DNA of 64,000 nt. Source: Aerococcus viridans (GTDB taxonomy: Bacteria; Bacillota; Bacilli; Lactobacillales; Aerococcaceae). Where the stretch lies: contig NZ_CP014164.1 of the NCBI RefSeq assembly GCF_001543285.1, positions 248,001 to 312,000 of the forward strand, written 5' to 3'. Made by a program: the position numbers and the translations under genes. The notes below the pieces were generated by a model, which did not search any database, had not been told where the DNA came from, and saw only the letters and a list, made by a program, of their open reading frames with translations. Of the stretch, positions 37,069-44,948 are shown one piece after another. Numbering within the stretch: the first letter of the stretch is position 1; each line of letters starts with the position of its first letter.

Positions 37069-37202
37069 TACAATATTGAAACATTTAGCTTGGAATTGTA
37101 CTTTTTTGTATGGTTTTAGGCTATTTTTTTACAAAAAATAAGAGATATGGTTTAATAAGTTATGTATTATTAATCATATTTTATTTAGGGGAGGAAACAA
37201 AA

Positions 37203-37598
37203 ATGTTAAAAGAATTCCGCGATTTTATCGCTAAAGGTAACGTTTTAGATATGGCAATCGGGGTTGTAATGGCGACTGCTTTTACTACTATCGTGAACTC
37301 ATTAGTAAATGATATTATTATGCCATTTGTTGGATTATTTTTGGGGTCAACAGATTTTACATCTATCACAGTTCAGTTAGGTTCAGCTGTATTAACTATA
37401 GGTAACTTCATCCAAGCAGTGATCACATTCTTAATTATCGCATTGGTATTATTCTTCGTCATGAAAGCTGTAGCATCATTGAAGAGCCAATTCGAAAAAG
37501 ATGGTGTTGAAGAAGACGACGAGGTAGCACTTGTTGATAGCCAAGAATTACTATTAACAGAAATCCGTGACTTATTAAAAGAACAAAATAATAATTAA
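37203..37598 (+). CDS. mscL: Large-conductance mechanosensitive channel
   Basis: An osmotic emergency valve in the cell membrane. Its 131 residues have the N-terminal MLKEFRDFIAKGNVLDMAIGVVMATAFTTIVNSLV of MscL, a second membrane helix (FIQAVITFLIIALVLFFVMK) and a charged C-terminal helix. The ATG follows GGGGAGG; the upstream in-frame extension has no ribosome-binding site. Confidence 0.96.
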   Translation: MLKEFRDFIAKGNVLDMAIGVVMATAFTTIVNSLVNDIIMPFVGLFLGSTDFTSITVQLGSAVLTIGNFIQAVITFLIIALVLFFVMKAVASLKSQFEKDGVEEDDEVALVDSQELLLTEIRDLLKEQNNN

Positions 37599-37606
37599 GG
37601 TGTGAG

Positions 37607-37704
37607 CTTTGGCGTTTAGGCAGGTAGCACTGGAAGGAATATGCCGTAGCAAGTTTACTTGCTGCAAATATTCCTGAAGTGAACACCTGACTGCCAAAGC
37701 GAGT
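37607..37704. repeat. Long imperfect palindrome downstream of mscL
   Basis: GCTTTGGC pairs with GCCAAAGC. Further in, AGGCAGGT pairs with ACCTGACT, GGAATAT with ATATTCC, and GCAAG with CTTGC near the centre, giving a hairpin of about 98 nt. It is bracketed by two AAGGTGTGAGC copies (37599 and 37742). No open frame is present. Similar intergenic folding units lie at 27757-27863 and 18947-19105. Confidence 0.65.
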
Positions 37705-37807
37705 CCGATTTTAGGATGCGAGATCCTCGAGCTCGACTATAAGGTGTGAGCCCGATTTTAGGCGCCGTCCTTTAATCTACCTTCATCTATTTTGAATAAA
37801 GTAAAAG

Positions 37808-37821
37808 GCCTAGCTGAGTAT
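37808..37821. terminator. Left arm of a terminator split by the IS3 element
   Basis: GCCTAGCTGAGTAT here is exactly complementary to ATACTCAGCTAGGC at 39503-39516, which is followed by seven T. The IS sits in what was the loop. Confidence 0.85.
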
Positions 37822-37838
37822 GTAAGTATATGTAGAGG

Positions 37839-37875
37839 CCCCCAAAAGTTAGACCAAAAATCTAACTTTTGGGGG
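37839..37875. repeat. Perfect 15-bp hairpin at the left end of the IS3 element
   Basis: CCCCCAAAAGTTAGA and TCTAACTTTTGGGGG pair around CCAAAAA. It lies 9 bp before orfA and partly contains the inverted repeat. Such hairpins can limit transposase expression from outside transcription. Confidence 0.85.
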
Positions 37876-37884
37876 TTTATTTTT

Positions 37885-38430
37885 ATGGCAAAATATTCAC
37901 TAGAATTTAAATTGGAAATTGTAAAACATTATCTGGGGAACTATGGTGGCTACCTAGCGGTAGCAAAGAAATATAATATACAAGATTCTATTGTAAGAAG
38001 ATGGGTTAATAGCTATCAACAATTTGGAATCGAAGGACTGAAACGTAGTAAGAATCAAACTCATTACTCTGTTGATTTTAAGCTTAGTGCTGTAAAATTA
38101 TATGAAACAACAGAGATGAGTTATCGAGAAGTAGCCAATTCATTAGGGATGAATAACCCTAGTCTAATTTGTAATTGGCGCACTACTATCCTCAAGAAAG
38201 GTGTCGATGGCTTATCAGAACAGAGAGGTAGGCCACCGAAAATGGGTAAACGGAAGAAAGCTGATAAGAAAGTATTTCAGGATCCAAAGAATATAACTAG
38301 AGAAGATGTAGACGTTGAGCGTCTGAGACAACTTGAAAATGAAAATCGTGATTTGAGAATCGAGAATGAATTTTTAAAGGAATTAGGGAGATTGCAGGAA
38401 GCAGAGAAACAGCAACAAAGAAACAAATAG
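37885..38430 (+). CDS. IS3-family transposase OrfA (helix-turn-helix subunit)
   Basis: 181 residues with two helix-turn-helix units (EIVKHYLGNYGGYLAVAKKYN..IRRWV and AVKLYETTEMSYREVANSLG), as in the IS150 group. A C-terminal leucine-zipper-like stretch (RLRQLENENRDLRIENEFLKEL) runs across the frameshift site. The start is the ATG after the left hairpin; no strong Shine-Dalgarno is present, consistent with low expression. Confidence 0.88.
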   Translation: MAKYSLEFKLEIVKHYLGNYGGYLAVAKKYNIQDSIVRRWVNSYQQFGIEGLKRSKNQTHYSVDFKLSAVKLYETTEMSYREVANSLGMNNPSLICNWRTTILKKGVDGLSEQRGRPPKMGKRKKADKKVFQDPKNITREDVDVERLRQLENENRDLRIENEFLKELGRLQEAEKQQQRNK

Positions 38431-39329
38431 CTCAAGCAATCTACAATCTCCATACTATTAATAAATTCAAATTAGTTGATATTTTGAGAGTAACTGGCTT
38501 TCCAAAGGCAACTTATCACTATATTAGGAAGCAATCTAAACGACCAGACAAGGATAAAGTTTACAAAGATGCTTTACTAGAACTAAGAGAGAAAAATAAG
38601 GATTATGGGTATAAAAGACTGACTCCCGAGTTAAAAAAATTAGGTTATCATATAAATCGGAAGAAAGTATTACGCTTAATGCGTGAATTAGGCATTCTTG
38701 TAACTGCCTTCTCACACAAAAGCAGAAAGTATAAGTCTTATAAGGGAACTGTAGGGAAAGTAGCATCAAATCGTTTAAAACGACGTTTTAACACATCAGT
38801 TCCACATCAAAAAATTACGACTGATACAACTGAATTCAAATACTATTATACGGACCAGTTAGGCAATACTCAGACAGGCAGACTTTATTTAGATCCTTAT
38901 ATGGATTTATTCAATAGCGAAATCATCAGTTTTCAAATAACAAAACGGCCTAACGGTGAAAGTATGATGGAAGCTTTGAAGGTAGCTATAGAACGTACAA
39001 ATGATTGCATATTCAGAAGAACTTTTCATTCAGACCAAGGCTGGGCTTATCAAATGAAACGGTATTCAAAAACTTTAAAAGATAATGATATCTTCCAAAG
39101 TATGTCTAGAAAAGGGAATTGTTATGACAATTCACCAATGGAAAATTTCTTTAGTATACTCAAACAAGAAATGTATTATGGTCAAACTTATCATAGTTTT
39201 GAAGAATTGGCTGAATCAATTACCAACTATATTAACTATTATAATAAAGAACGAATTAAAGAGAAACTAGGATGGCTAAGCCCCGTCCAGTATCGCAGCC
39301 AATATACTAATTCCATTGTCTTTTCATAG
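38370..39329 (+). CDS. IS3-family transposase OrfB (DDE integrase), made by -1 frameshift
   Basis: The frame is open from 38370 and overlaps orfA in the -1 phase; it has no convincing start of its own (a TTG at 38484 lacks a ribosome-binding site). It contains the HTH_21-like YGYKRLTPEL segment and an rve core with the catalytic triad: D in TTDTTEFKYY, D in HSDQGWAY and E in SPMENFFSILKQE. All residues look intact. It is expected as an OrfAB fusion through the slippery site at 38373-38379. Confidence 0.88.
   Translation: MFKGIREIAGSRETATKKQIAQAIYNLHTINKFKLVDILRVTGFPKATYHYIRKQSKRPDKDKVYKDALLELREKNKDYGYKRLTPELKKLGYHINRKKVLRLMRELGILVTAFSHKSRKYKSYKGTVGKVASNRLKRRFNTSVPHQKITTDTTEFKYYYTDQLGNTQTGRLYLDPYMDLFNSEIISFQITKRPNGESMMEALKVAIERTNDCIFRRTFHSDQGWAYQMKRYSKTLKDNDIFQSMSRKGNCYDNSPMENFFSILKQEMYYGQTYHSFEELAESITNYINYYNKERIKEKLGWLSPVQYRSQYTNSIVFS
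38373..38379 (+). promoter_or_regulatory. Programmed -1 frameshift slippery heptamer
   Basis: T-TTA-AAG (TTTAAAG, pattern X XXY YYZ) is in the orfA phase. It lies just inside the point where the -1 frame becomes open (after a stop at 38367-38369). Confidence 0.75.
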
Positions 39330-39338
39330 TTTCACATA

Positions 39339-39392
39339 AAGTTTCAATCTATCAAGAGTCGCTCCGCTACTACTCTTGACAGATTGAAATTT
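39339..39392. terminator. Strong hairpin after orfB within the IS
   Basis: AGTTTCAATCT-TCAAGAGT pairs with ACTCTTGA-AGATTGAAATT with one mismatch. The T-run is short. It lies between the orfB stop and the right inverted repeat. Confidence 0.6.
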
Positions 39393-39502
39393 ATGAGAAG
39401 TATTGTCGACAACAGGAATTAAGCCAAATTGCATGTATTAAAAAGAGCTGACCAATCGGTCAACTCTCATAAAATTTAGTCTAACTTTTTGGGTCCACTA
39501 TA

Positions 39503-39523
39503 ATACTCAGCTAGGCTTTTTTT
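39503..39523 (+). terminator. Right arm and T-run of the terminator split by the IS3 element
   Basis: ATACTCAGCTAGGC plus T7; complementary to 37808-37821. Confidence 0.85.
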
Positions 39524-39539
39524 AGTTGGCATAATGTAC

Positions 39540-40919
39540 TTATTTGACTTTCACTTGTCCTAGTAAGTCAGTTAAGACGCAGATATCAACGTTTTCGATA
39601 TCTTTGATGGTAGCAGCAATCTTATCTGCTAGGTCAGCATCGATTTTACTTGTAAGACCCTTGTATTTTTCCATTAAGACGTCCCAATCGGCAGGGTGGG
39701 TGTTGAAGCCGTGGTAGTCATTTTTCTCAATTTCAAATACTTGGCCGTCTTTGGTTTCTAGTTCAATACGGCAAGCCATTTCTGCTGGGAAACGGTCGCT
39801 GTATGCTTGAACTGGTTCAACATGGACTTTTTGTAAGAGGTCTTGAACGTCTGAACTAGTAATGCGGGCTGGTTCGTATTGGTCAGGCATAACTTGTCCG
39901 TCTAAGTAGGCGACAGCGAGCATGTAAGGTAGTGAATGGTCTGCTTCCTCTTTGAATTGGATGTTCTTTTTGCCACCTTCCTCGCCACCACCGATAATAT
40001 TGAAGGCCACATCAAAGGTGTACAAGCGAATTTCCTTAATGTCATCAGCGGCAATATTTTCTGCGTCTTTCAATTCCAACAAACCTTCAATAGAAGATTG
40101 GGAATGAATTTCAGCATTGTAGCGTTTGGTGATGGTTTTGGTTACCCGGTTTAAATCTTCTTTCGACCAGTCGATATCAAATTTACCAGCAATCGAATCC
40201 ATGAATCCTTTGTTTCCTTCAAATACTTCTTTAGGTCCAGTAATGCCGTAGCTAGCGAGTAAAGTCGCATGCATAGCACCCATGGCCGTGTTTGGATAAG
40301 CCAACCCTTTCCAGTGAGATAGGGCACCGGTTCTAGTCACCCGCAATGAATTGTAGCCTGTACCTGCAATGGCAATCGCATTTGCGGTCTTATCAGCGTC
40401 TAATTTCAAGGCAGCGGCCGCACCTGCAGCGGCACCGTAACTCCCTTGTACGGTATGGTCAAAACCATGGTCTCGTACAGGGGCAACGTCAGATAAGCGG
40501 GTTTGGACTTGGTAGGCGATGCCTAAGCCAAGTAAGAAGTCTTTCCCACTACCACCAGCGTATTCAGTGGCGGCTAATACTGGGGCAATATTGTCAGATG
40601 GGTGGCAGGTTTCGTTTTTCGCTAGGTATGAATCGTTGTAGTCTAAATAACGGATAGCCGCCCCGTTATAAAAGGTTGCGTAGTCAGGACTGGATTTACC
40701 GCCACCAAGTAAGGTTACTAGTGGGGCGCCACCTAAATCTTCTGTCATCTTGCGGATATCTTTCACGGGTTGGCCTTCTAAGGCGCCGATCCCGACTCCG
40801 ATACTATCTAAGAGACGTAATTTTAATACTTTAATGGCTTCATCTGATAAGTCATCATAGCTACGGCTTTCTACCCAGCTTGCAAGTTGTTGAACCAATG
40901 TTTGTTTATCATTTGACAT
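39540..40919 (-). CDS. MmgE/PrpD family protein (2-methylcitrate dehydratase / aconitate-decarboxylase-like)
   Basis: A 459-residue cytoplasmic enzyme of the superfamily that includes 2-methylcitrate dehydratase and cis-aconitate decarboxylase. Family features are the N-terminal helical core (LRLLDSIGVGIGAL), the conserved NGAAIRYLDYNDSYLAKNETCHPSDNIAP segment, KLDADKTANAIAIAGTGYNSLRVTRTGALSHWKGLAYPNTA, and RYNAEIHSQSSIEGLLEL in the C-terminal part. The ATG follows GGAGGT. It is the last gene of a three-gene operon with citrate synthase and a ComA-like protein. Its substrate is probably citrate or an alkylated or sulfonated analogue; I cannot tell dehydration from decarboxylation. Confidence 0.88.
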   Translation of the reverse strand: MSNDKQTLVQQLASWVESRSYDDLSDEAIKVLKLRLLDSIGVGIGALEGQPVKDIRKMTEDLGGAPLVTLLGGGKSSPDYATFYNGAAIRYLDYNDSYLAKNETCHPSDNIAPVLAATEYAGGSGKDFLLGLGIAYQVQTRLSDVAPVRDHGFDHTVQGSYGAAAGAAAALKLDADKTANAIAIAGTGYNSLRVTRTGALSHWKGLAYPNTAMGAMHATLLASYGITGPKEVFEGNKGFMDSIAGKFDIDWSKEDLNRVTKTITKRYNAEIHSQSSIEGLLELKDAENIAADDIKEIRLYTFDVAFNIIGGGEEGGKKNIQFKEEADHSLPYMLAVAYLDGQVMPDQYEPARITSSDVQDLLQKVHVEPVQAYSDRFPAEMACRIELETKDGQVFEIEKNDYHGFNTHPADWDVLMEKYKGLTSKIDADLADKIAATIKDIENVDICVLTDLLGQVKVK

Positions 40920-41023
40920 CTATTCGACCTCCGATATGTTATTCAGTATATTTTCTATATAGATATATAAGAAGGGTATGGTCAAAAACGCACACCCCTT
41001 ATAGTTGACGTTTATATGACTAC

Positions 41024-41875
41024 TTAGTTTTTACCGTCGTTTAAGGTAATTACACGGCCGAATAATTCGTTGTTACCCCAGATACCGCGACGAATACCTT
41101 CTAATTGTACGATTTGACTATGGTCAACGAACAAGTTCACGTCTGGACCGTAGTTTTTAATGTACCAAGAGAATACATCCGGATCAGCTGCTTCAAACAT
41201 GACTTTTTCAGTACCTAATTCTGAAGCGAAACGGGTAGCGATTTCTGTTCTCCAGCTAGCCACACTTTCAGTGATTCCTTCAGACTCGATCATCAACATG
41301 TAAGCCCCAGCTTCTAAACAACGTTTACCTACTTCAATCGCTTGAGCGGGATCAAGTAGACCGGCTGCTTCATTTTGTTCGATTGTGTTGGTACCACCTG
41401 AACCAAATTGCACACCGATTTCTGGTTTGGCTAATAGACCGGCATCTTGCACGCGTTCTACTAAACGGACAATGTCATCAGTTGGCATAGTAATGAATCC
41501 TGTAGAGATTTCAATGATGTCAAAACCAACACGTTTACATTCGCTAATGTAGTAGTCTACTGCTTCAATTCCTTGTGTCAAAACATATTCCATGAATCCA
41601 CCTGTAGATACTTTGACACCATATTCATGCGCCAAGTCTAAAATTTTAATCAATTCTTCTTCAGGCATTAAGGTGAAAGAACCACCAGCAAATTTCAAGA
41701 TATCTACATGTTCACCCATTGTTTCTAACACATCGCGTAAGTAGCGTTCACCCATAACCGTATAGTATGGTCCACGGATTTCTGTAATTCCGCGTGTACG
41801 TGGTTTTGCTTGACGGTTGTTATGTTTAATTTTAGCAAAGGCTTCTTTGTTGTTTAAATCAGTGTTGTTTCCCAT
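41024..41875 (-). CDS. Phosphosulfolactate-synthase (ComA/YitD) family protein
   Basis: 283 residues, (beta/alpha)8-barrel-type. Signatures of the ComA family include KPRTRGITEIRGPYYTV, DILKFAGGSFTLMPEEELIKIL, VSTGGFMEYVLTQG, DIIEISTGF, KPEIGVQFG and MIESEGIT. Characterised members add sulfite to phosphoenolpyruvate, giving phosphosulfolactate. The ATG at 41875 has AAGGGAAAG upstream; a GTG three codons earlier is too close to it. No ComB or ComC partner is seen. Placement between a citrate synthase gene and an MmgE/PrpD gene suggests a carbon-carbon or carbon-sulfur chemistry related to tricarboxylates, but this is inference. Confidence 0.85.
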   Translation of the reverse strand: MGNNTDLNNKEAFAKIKHNNRQAKPRTRGITEIRGPYYTVMGERYLRDVLETMGEHVDILKFAGGSFTLMPEEELIKILDLAHEYGVKVSTGGFMEYVLTQGIEAVDYYISECKRVGFDIIEISTGFITMPTDDIVRLVERVQDAGLLAKPEIGVQFGSGGTNTIEQNEAAGLLDPAQAIEVGKRCLEAGAYMLMIESEGITESVASWRTEIATRFASELGTEKVMFEAADPDVFSWYIKNYGPDVNLFVDHSQIVQLEGIRRGIWGNNELFGRVITLNDGKN

Positions 41876-41936
41876 AGTAATCACTTTCCCTTTCGTAAAC
41901 CAGAGTGTCTGTTATTATTTGATCGTTACTTGATAG

Positions 41937-43307
41937 CTAGTTGACTGTGTTTACTTTCCTATCTTCCATGGCAAGGTAGGCCTTGTTTTCGGAAATATTG
42001 ACATAAGCTGGGCGGATAATTTTCGGGTCTTGAATTTGTTCCAAGCGATGGGCGCACCAACCGGCAGTTCGTGCGACGGCAAAGATTGGGGTATAGAGGT
42101 CTGGACTCAGTCCAAGCATTCTATAAACAAGGCCCGCGTATAAATCGACGTTGGCACAAATTTCACTGCCAGGACGCTTTTCGTTGATGAGGTCTTTGGT
42201 GATGGCTTCGATGTTACTTAGGAGGTTGAAGTCATCGCAATAGCCTTTTTCAATGGCCATTTCTTTCGCCTTATCTTTCAGCAAAACAGCTCGTGGGTCT
42301 GACTTTGTATATACTGCATGCCCCATACCGTAGATGAGACCTGACTGGTCAAAGGCTTGCTTATTTAAGATGTCACGTAAGTATTTTTCAACTTGGTCCT
42401 TATCCGTCCAATCAGCCGTTGTGGCTTTTAAATCTTGCACCATGGCTTCTACCATCGAATTGGCGCCACCGTGTTTTGACCCTTTAAGCGAACTTAAGGC
42501 TGTTGAAATGGTTGAATAAGTATCCGTTCCTGTTGAAGACACTACGTGAGTAGCGAAGGTTGAATTGTTCCCGCCACCGTGTTCCGCATGGATAATCAAA
42601 CATAGGTCTAATAACTTGGCTTCCTCATCTGTAAATGTCGCATCTGGACGAATAAGATGAAGGATTGTTTCAGCTGTTGACATATTCGGTTCCAGGTGAT
42701 GTAAGATAAGTGACGCATCATCGTAGTAATACTTCTTACCTATGTAGGAATAGGCAAGTATGAGTGGCATCTTCGCAATGATGGAAATGACTTGGGAGAT
42801 TTGATTTTCAAAATCACGATCTTCCGCTTTATCATCAAAGGAATAAAGTGCCAACAATACCCGCTGCATATTATTCATTACGTTTTCGGATGGTGAATTA
42901 ATAATGAAATTTTCAATGAAGCTATCGGGGAGTTTTCGATTCTCCTCCAGTAATTCATCAAAAGCAGCCATTTCTCCTTTAGTTGGTAAACTGCCAGAGA
43001 GCAAGAGGTAGATGGTTTCTTCATAGCCGAACTTATCTTCTTTAAAATAATTCTCTACTAAGTCTGTCAATCGAATTCCCCGATAACGGAGTTCCCCTTC
43101 TGTCGGCATTATTTTATTATCTAGCATTTTATAACCTGAAACTGAAGCAATCCCTGACACCCCAACTAATACCCCTGTACCATCGTCATTCCGTAGACCG
43201 TGTTTCAAGTCATAGGTAGAATAATAATCAGGAGAGATGGTCGTGTTAGCTTTTACTACATCAACAAATTGACGTCCAAACGCTCTGTTATCAAAATCGA
43301 TAGACAA
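41937..43307 (-). CDS. Citrate synthase (or alkylcitrate synthase)
   Basis: About 456 residues, of the longer bacterial class. Catalytic segments are seen: HAEHGGGNNSTF, GSKHGGANSMVEAM and GMGHAVYTKSDPRA (His and Asp of the triad). The terminus RTAGWCAHRLEQ lies near the C-terminus. It condenses acetyl-CoA (or propionyl-CoA) with oxaloacetate. A GTG at 43319 directly abuts GAAAGG, so I prefer the TTG at 43307, 11 nt after AAAGGG; this start is uncertain. It is the first gene of the operon with the ComA-like and MmgE/PrpD genes. No aconitase or isocitrate dehydrogenase gene is nearby. Confidence 0.9.
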   Translation of the reverse strand: MSIDFDNRAFGRQFVDVVKANTTISPDYYSTYDLKHGLRNDDGTGVLVGVSGIASVSGYKMLDNKIMPTEGELRYRGIRLTDLVENYFKEDKFGYEETIYLLLSGSLPTKGEMAAFDELLEENRKLPDSFIENFIINSPSENVMNNMQRVLLALYSFDDKAEDRDFENQISQVISIIAKMPLILAYSYIGKKYYYDDASLILHHLEPNMSTAETILHLIRPDATFTDEEAKLLDLCLIIHAEHGGGNNSTFATHVVSSTGTDTYSTISTALSSLKGSKHGGANSMVEAMVQDLKATTADWTDKDQVEKYLRDILNKQAFDQSGLIYGMGHAVYTKSDPRAVLLKDKAKEMAIEKGYCDDFNLLSNIEAITKDLINEKRPGSEICANVDLYAGLVYRMLGLSPDLYTPIFAVARTAGWCAHRLEQIQDPKIIRPAYVNISENKAYLAMEDRKVNTVN

Positions 43308-43357
43308 GATATACCGCACCCTTTCTTTAATTTTAATAAAACATGCAAAACAAGAAT

Positions 43358-43423
43358 CTTGTAGAAAACGCTACAAGTCAGTTTTGATACCTGTATCCTA
43401 GTCACTTTAGATTTGAATGTCAA
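43358..43423 (-). promoter_or_regulatory. Promoter and palindrome of the citrate synthase operon
   Basis: Minus strand: TTGACA (43418-43423), a 17-bp spacer and TAGGAT (43395-43400). Just downstream of the expected start lies CTTGTAG-AAAACG-CTACAAG (43358-43377), a 7-bp inverted repeat overlapping a second palindrome CAAGAATCTTG (43351-43361). It could be a repressor site or a leader hairpin. It lacks the spacing of a canonical cre site. Confidence 0.65.
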
Positions 43424-43540
43424 CCACTATTTTAAGAATGCGATGAGAGTAAATCTCATCTTTTTCTTATTTCACAAGGGTTTGCGCCGTGTAAAATAAT
43501 TTAAAAATATTTTCAAAAAAGTAACATGACAGAAAAATAC

Positions 43541-43594
43541 CTCACATGATTTTCTCATCAATGTGAGATTTTCTCCGCAAACCATGTGAGATTT
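43541..43594. repeat. ATGTGAGATTT repeats upstream of the citrate synthase operon
   Basis: ATGTGAGATTT occurs at 43561-43571 and 43584-43594. CTCACAT at 43541-43547 forms an inverted repeat with the first copy (13-bp spacer). A related perfect inverted repeat GATGAGA-GTAAA-TCTCATC lies at 43443-43461, closer to the promoter. Together these look like binding sites for a regulator. Confidence 0.6.
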
Positions 43595-43681
43595 GTAAGA
43601 AAAGACACAGAACTGGAAGAGGTGGAAAAATAATTTAAAAGTTATGCAAATTAAGTGTGCAAATAAATATAAATGAACACC

Positions 43682-43717
43682 AAAAAAGCCCTTGCTGATT
43701 CATTTGAGACAGCAAGG
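43682..43717 (-). terminator. Terminator of the DAO-family oxidoreductase gene
   Basis: Minus strand: CCTTGCTG pairs with CAGCAAGG around TCTCAAATGAAT, followed by GCTTTTTTGG. Confidence 0.88.
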
Positions 43718-43764
43718 ACTGTGTATTGCATTGGTTATTTGAAATGATTAGAAAGACTTTCCTA

Positions 43765-44874
43765 CTATTGCACACGCTTCTGGATATAATTTTCAACGGC
43801 ATAGTCGCTAGGATCAAGCAAGGTTTCCTCATTGTTGATTAAGCGACTAATCTCTCTAGCGATCAAAGGGCCGGTTGTTAAACCGGATGAACCCAAGCCG
43901 GATGCCACATAAACATCTGGTCGGTCAGGTAATGGTCCATAGAAGGGCGCATAGTCAGAGGTGTAAGCCCGGCTGCCGATTTTATAGTCAGTGACTGGAT
44001 AGGTAGCCAATTCAGGGACCAACTGATAGATTGTGGAAAAGATATCCGATAATTGACTTGGGTCTGTGGATAAATCAAATCCTCGCTCGTCTTCATGACT
44101 AGCACCCACAAAGATTTTCCCGTCTAAATGGGGGATAAAATCACCTTCACCTTCAGGCATAATCAGGGGTAATACTTGGGTATCCCAGTCGGTTTCTATC
44201 ACTGCCAGTTGGCCTTTTTGAGGGCGGACATCTACTTGATAGCCCAGTGGGTCAAGGACCTGACCCAGCCAAGCACCAGTCGCTAAAACCACGGTATCAT
44301 AGACTTCTTGGTCATTTTTCACCATAACTTTACCATCATCTAAGAAAGCTAAATCAGCCCGACCATCCACAACCTTGAGATTTTCCCCCTTTGCTGCGGC
44401 AATTAGATCCTGACATAAAGCTTGACCGTCTACTACCGCACCGCCGTCCGTTTCAATCAGGTCATTATCATAGTGAAACTGGGGAAATCGAGCCTGTTGA
44501 TAAGTTGGGGATAACCTGTTAATTTCTTGGATTAAAGGGGCCTCTGCCTGACGTTTTTCAGCAATCGTCATCAAATCATCGATCAGTTTGGGCTTTTTCT
44601 TCAACAACCAAGTTGTTTTTTGTTGATAAGCCTGGGTCACTATCCCGGCGTCTGCCAAATCTTTCAATAAGTCTCGGTAAAAATGGGCCCCACCATTGGC
44701 TAGTCGGTACCAGGGTTTATTGCGGCGTTTAGAGAACCAGGGGCAGATAATGCCGGCCGCCGCTCTAGTAGCTTGCCCAGGTCCATCGTCATATAGGGTT
44801 ACATCATGGTCTTTGGTTAAATAAAAGGCAGCGGTCGATCCAAGGATCCCGCCACCTATTACTGCTATCTTCAC
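43765..44874 (-). CDS. FAD-dependent amino-acid oxidoreductase (DAO/DadA family)
   Basis: A 369-residue flavoprotein. The N-terminal FAD motif is IAVIGGGILGSTAAFYL and residues 30-45 hold the ATRAAAGIICPW segment typical of DAO/DadA enzymes. VVLATGAWL is near residue 195, and the C-terminal FAD closure VASGLGSSGLTTGPLIA is near residue 330. It probably deaminates a D-amino acid or a secondary amine such as sarcosine or glycine; the substrate is unknown. It is a single-gene unit with its own terminator. Confidence 0.88.
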   Translation of the reverse strand: MKIAVIGGGILGSTAAFYLTKDHDVTLYDDGPGQATRAAAGIICPWFSKRRNKPWYRLANGGAHFYRDLLKDLADAGIVTQAYQQKTTWLLKKKPKLIDDLMTIAEKRQAEAPLIQEINRLSPTYQQARFPQFHYDNDLIETDGGAVVDGQALCQDLIAAAKGENLKVVDGRADLAFLDDGKVMVKNDQEVYDTVVLATGAWLGQVLDPLGYQVDVRPQKGQLAVIETDWDTQVLPLIMPEGEGDFIPHLDGKIFVGASHEDERGFDLSTDPSQLSDIFSTIYQLVPELATYPVTDYKIGSRAYTSDYAPFYGPLPDRPDVYVASGLGSSGLTTGPLIAREISRLINNEETLLDPSDYAVENYIQKRVQ

Positions 44875-44948
44875 TTAGTTAGCTCCTTACTATATATCAG
44901 TACAATGTATCAGTACCAAAATCAGCGTATTTCAGCTTTTGCTAGCCC

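Larger units (their letters stand above)
37831..39502 (+). mobile_element. IS3-family insertion sequence, complete, about 1.67 kb
   Basis: The ends TGTAGAGG and (reverse complement of the right end) TATAGTGG lead into shared AAAAGTTAGAC. The trinucleotide ATA flanks both sides, a likely 3-bp target duplication. The element carries overlapping orfA and orfB with a -1 frameshift site, a 15-bp hairpin before orfA and a strong hairpin after orfB. Exact termini are my best reading of the alignment. Confidence 0.85.

Noticed and set aside
43358..43377. Palindrome in the citrate operon leader as a catabolite-repression (cre) site
   Set aside because: The spacing between TG and CG does not fit the cre consensus.
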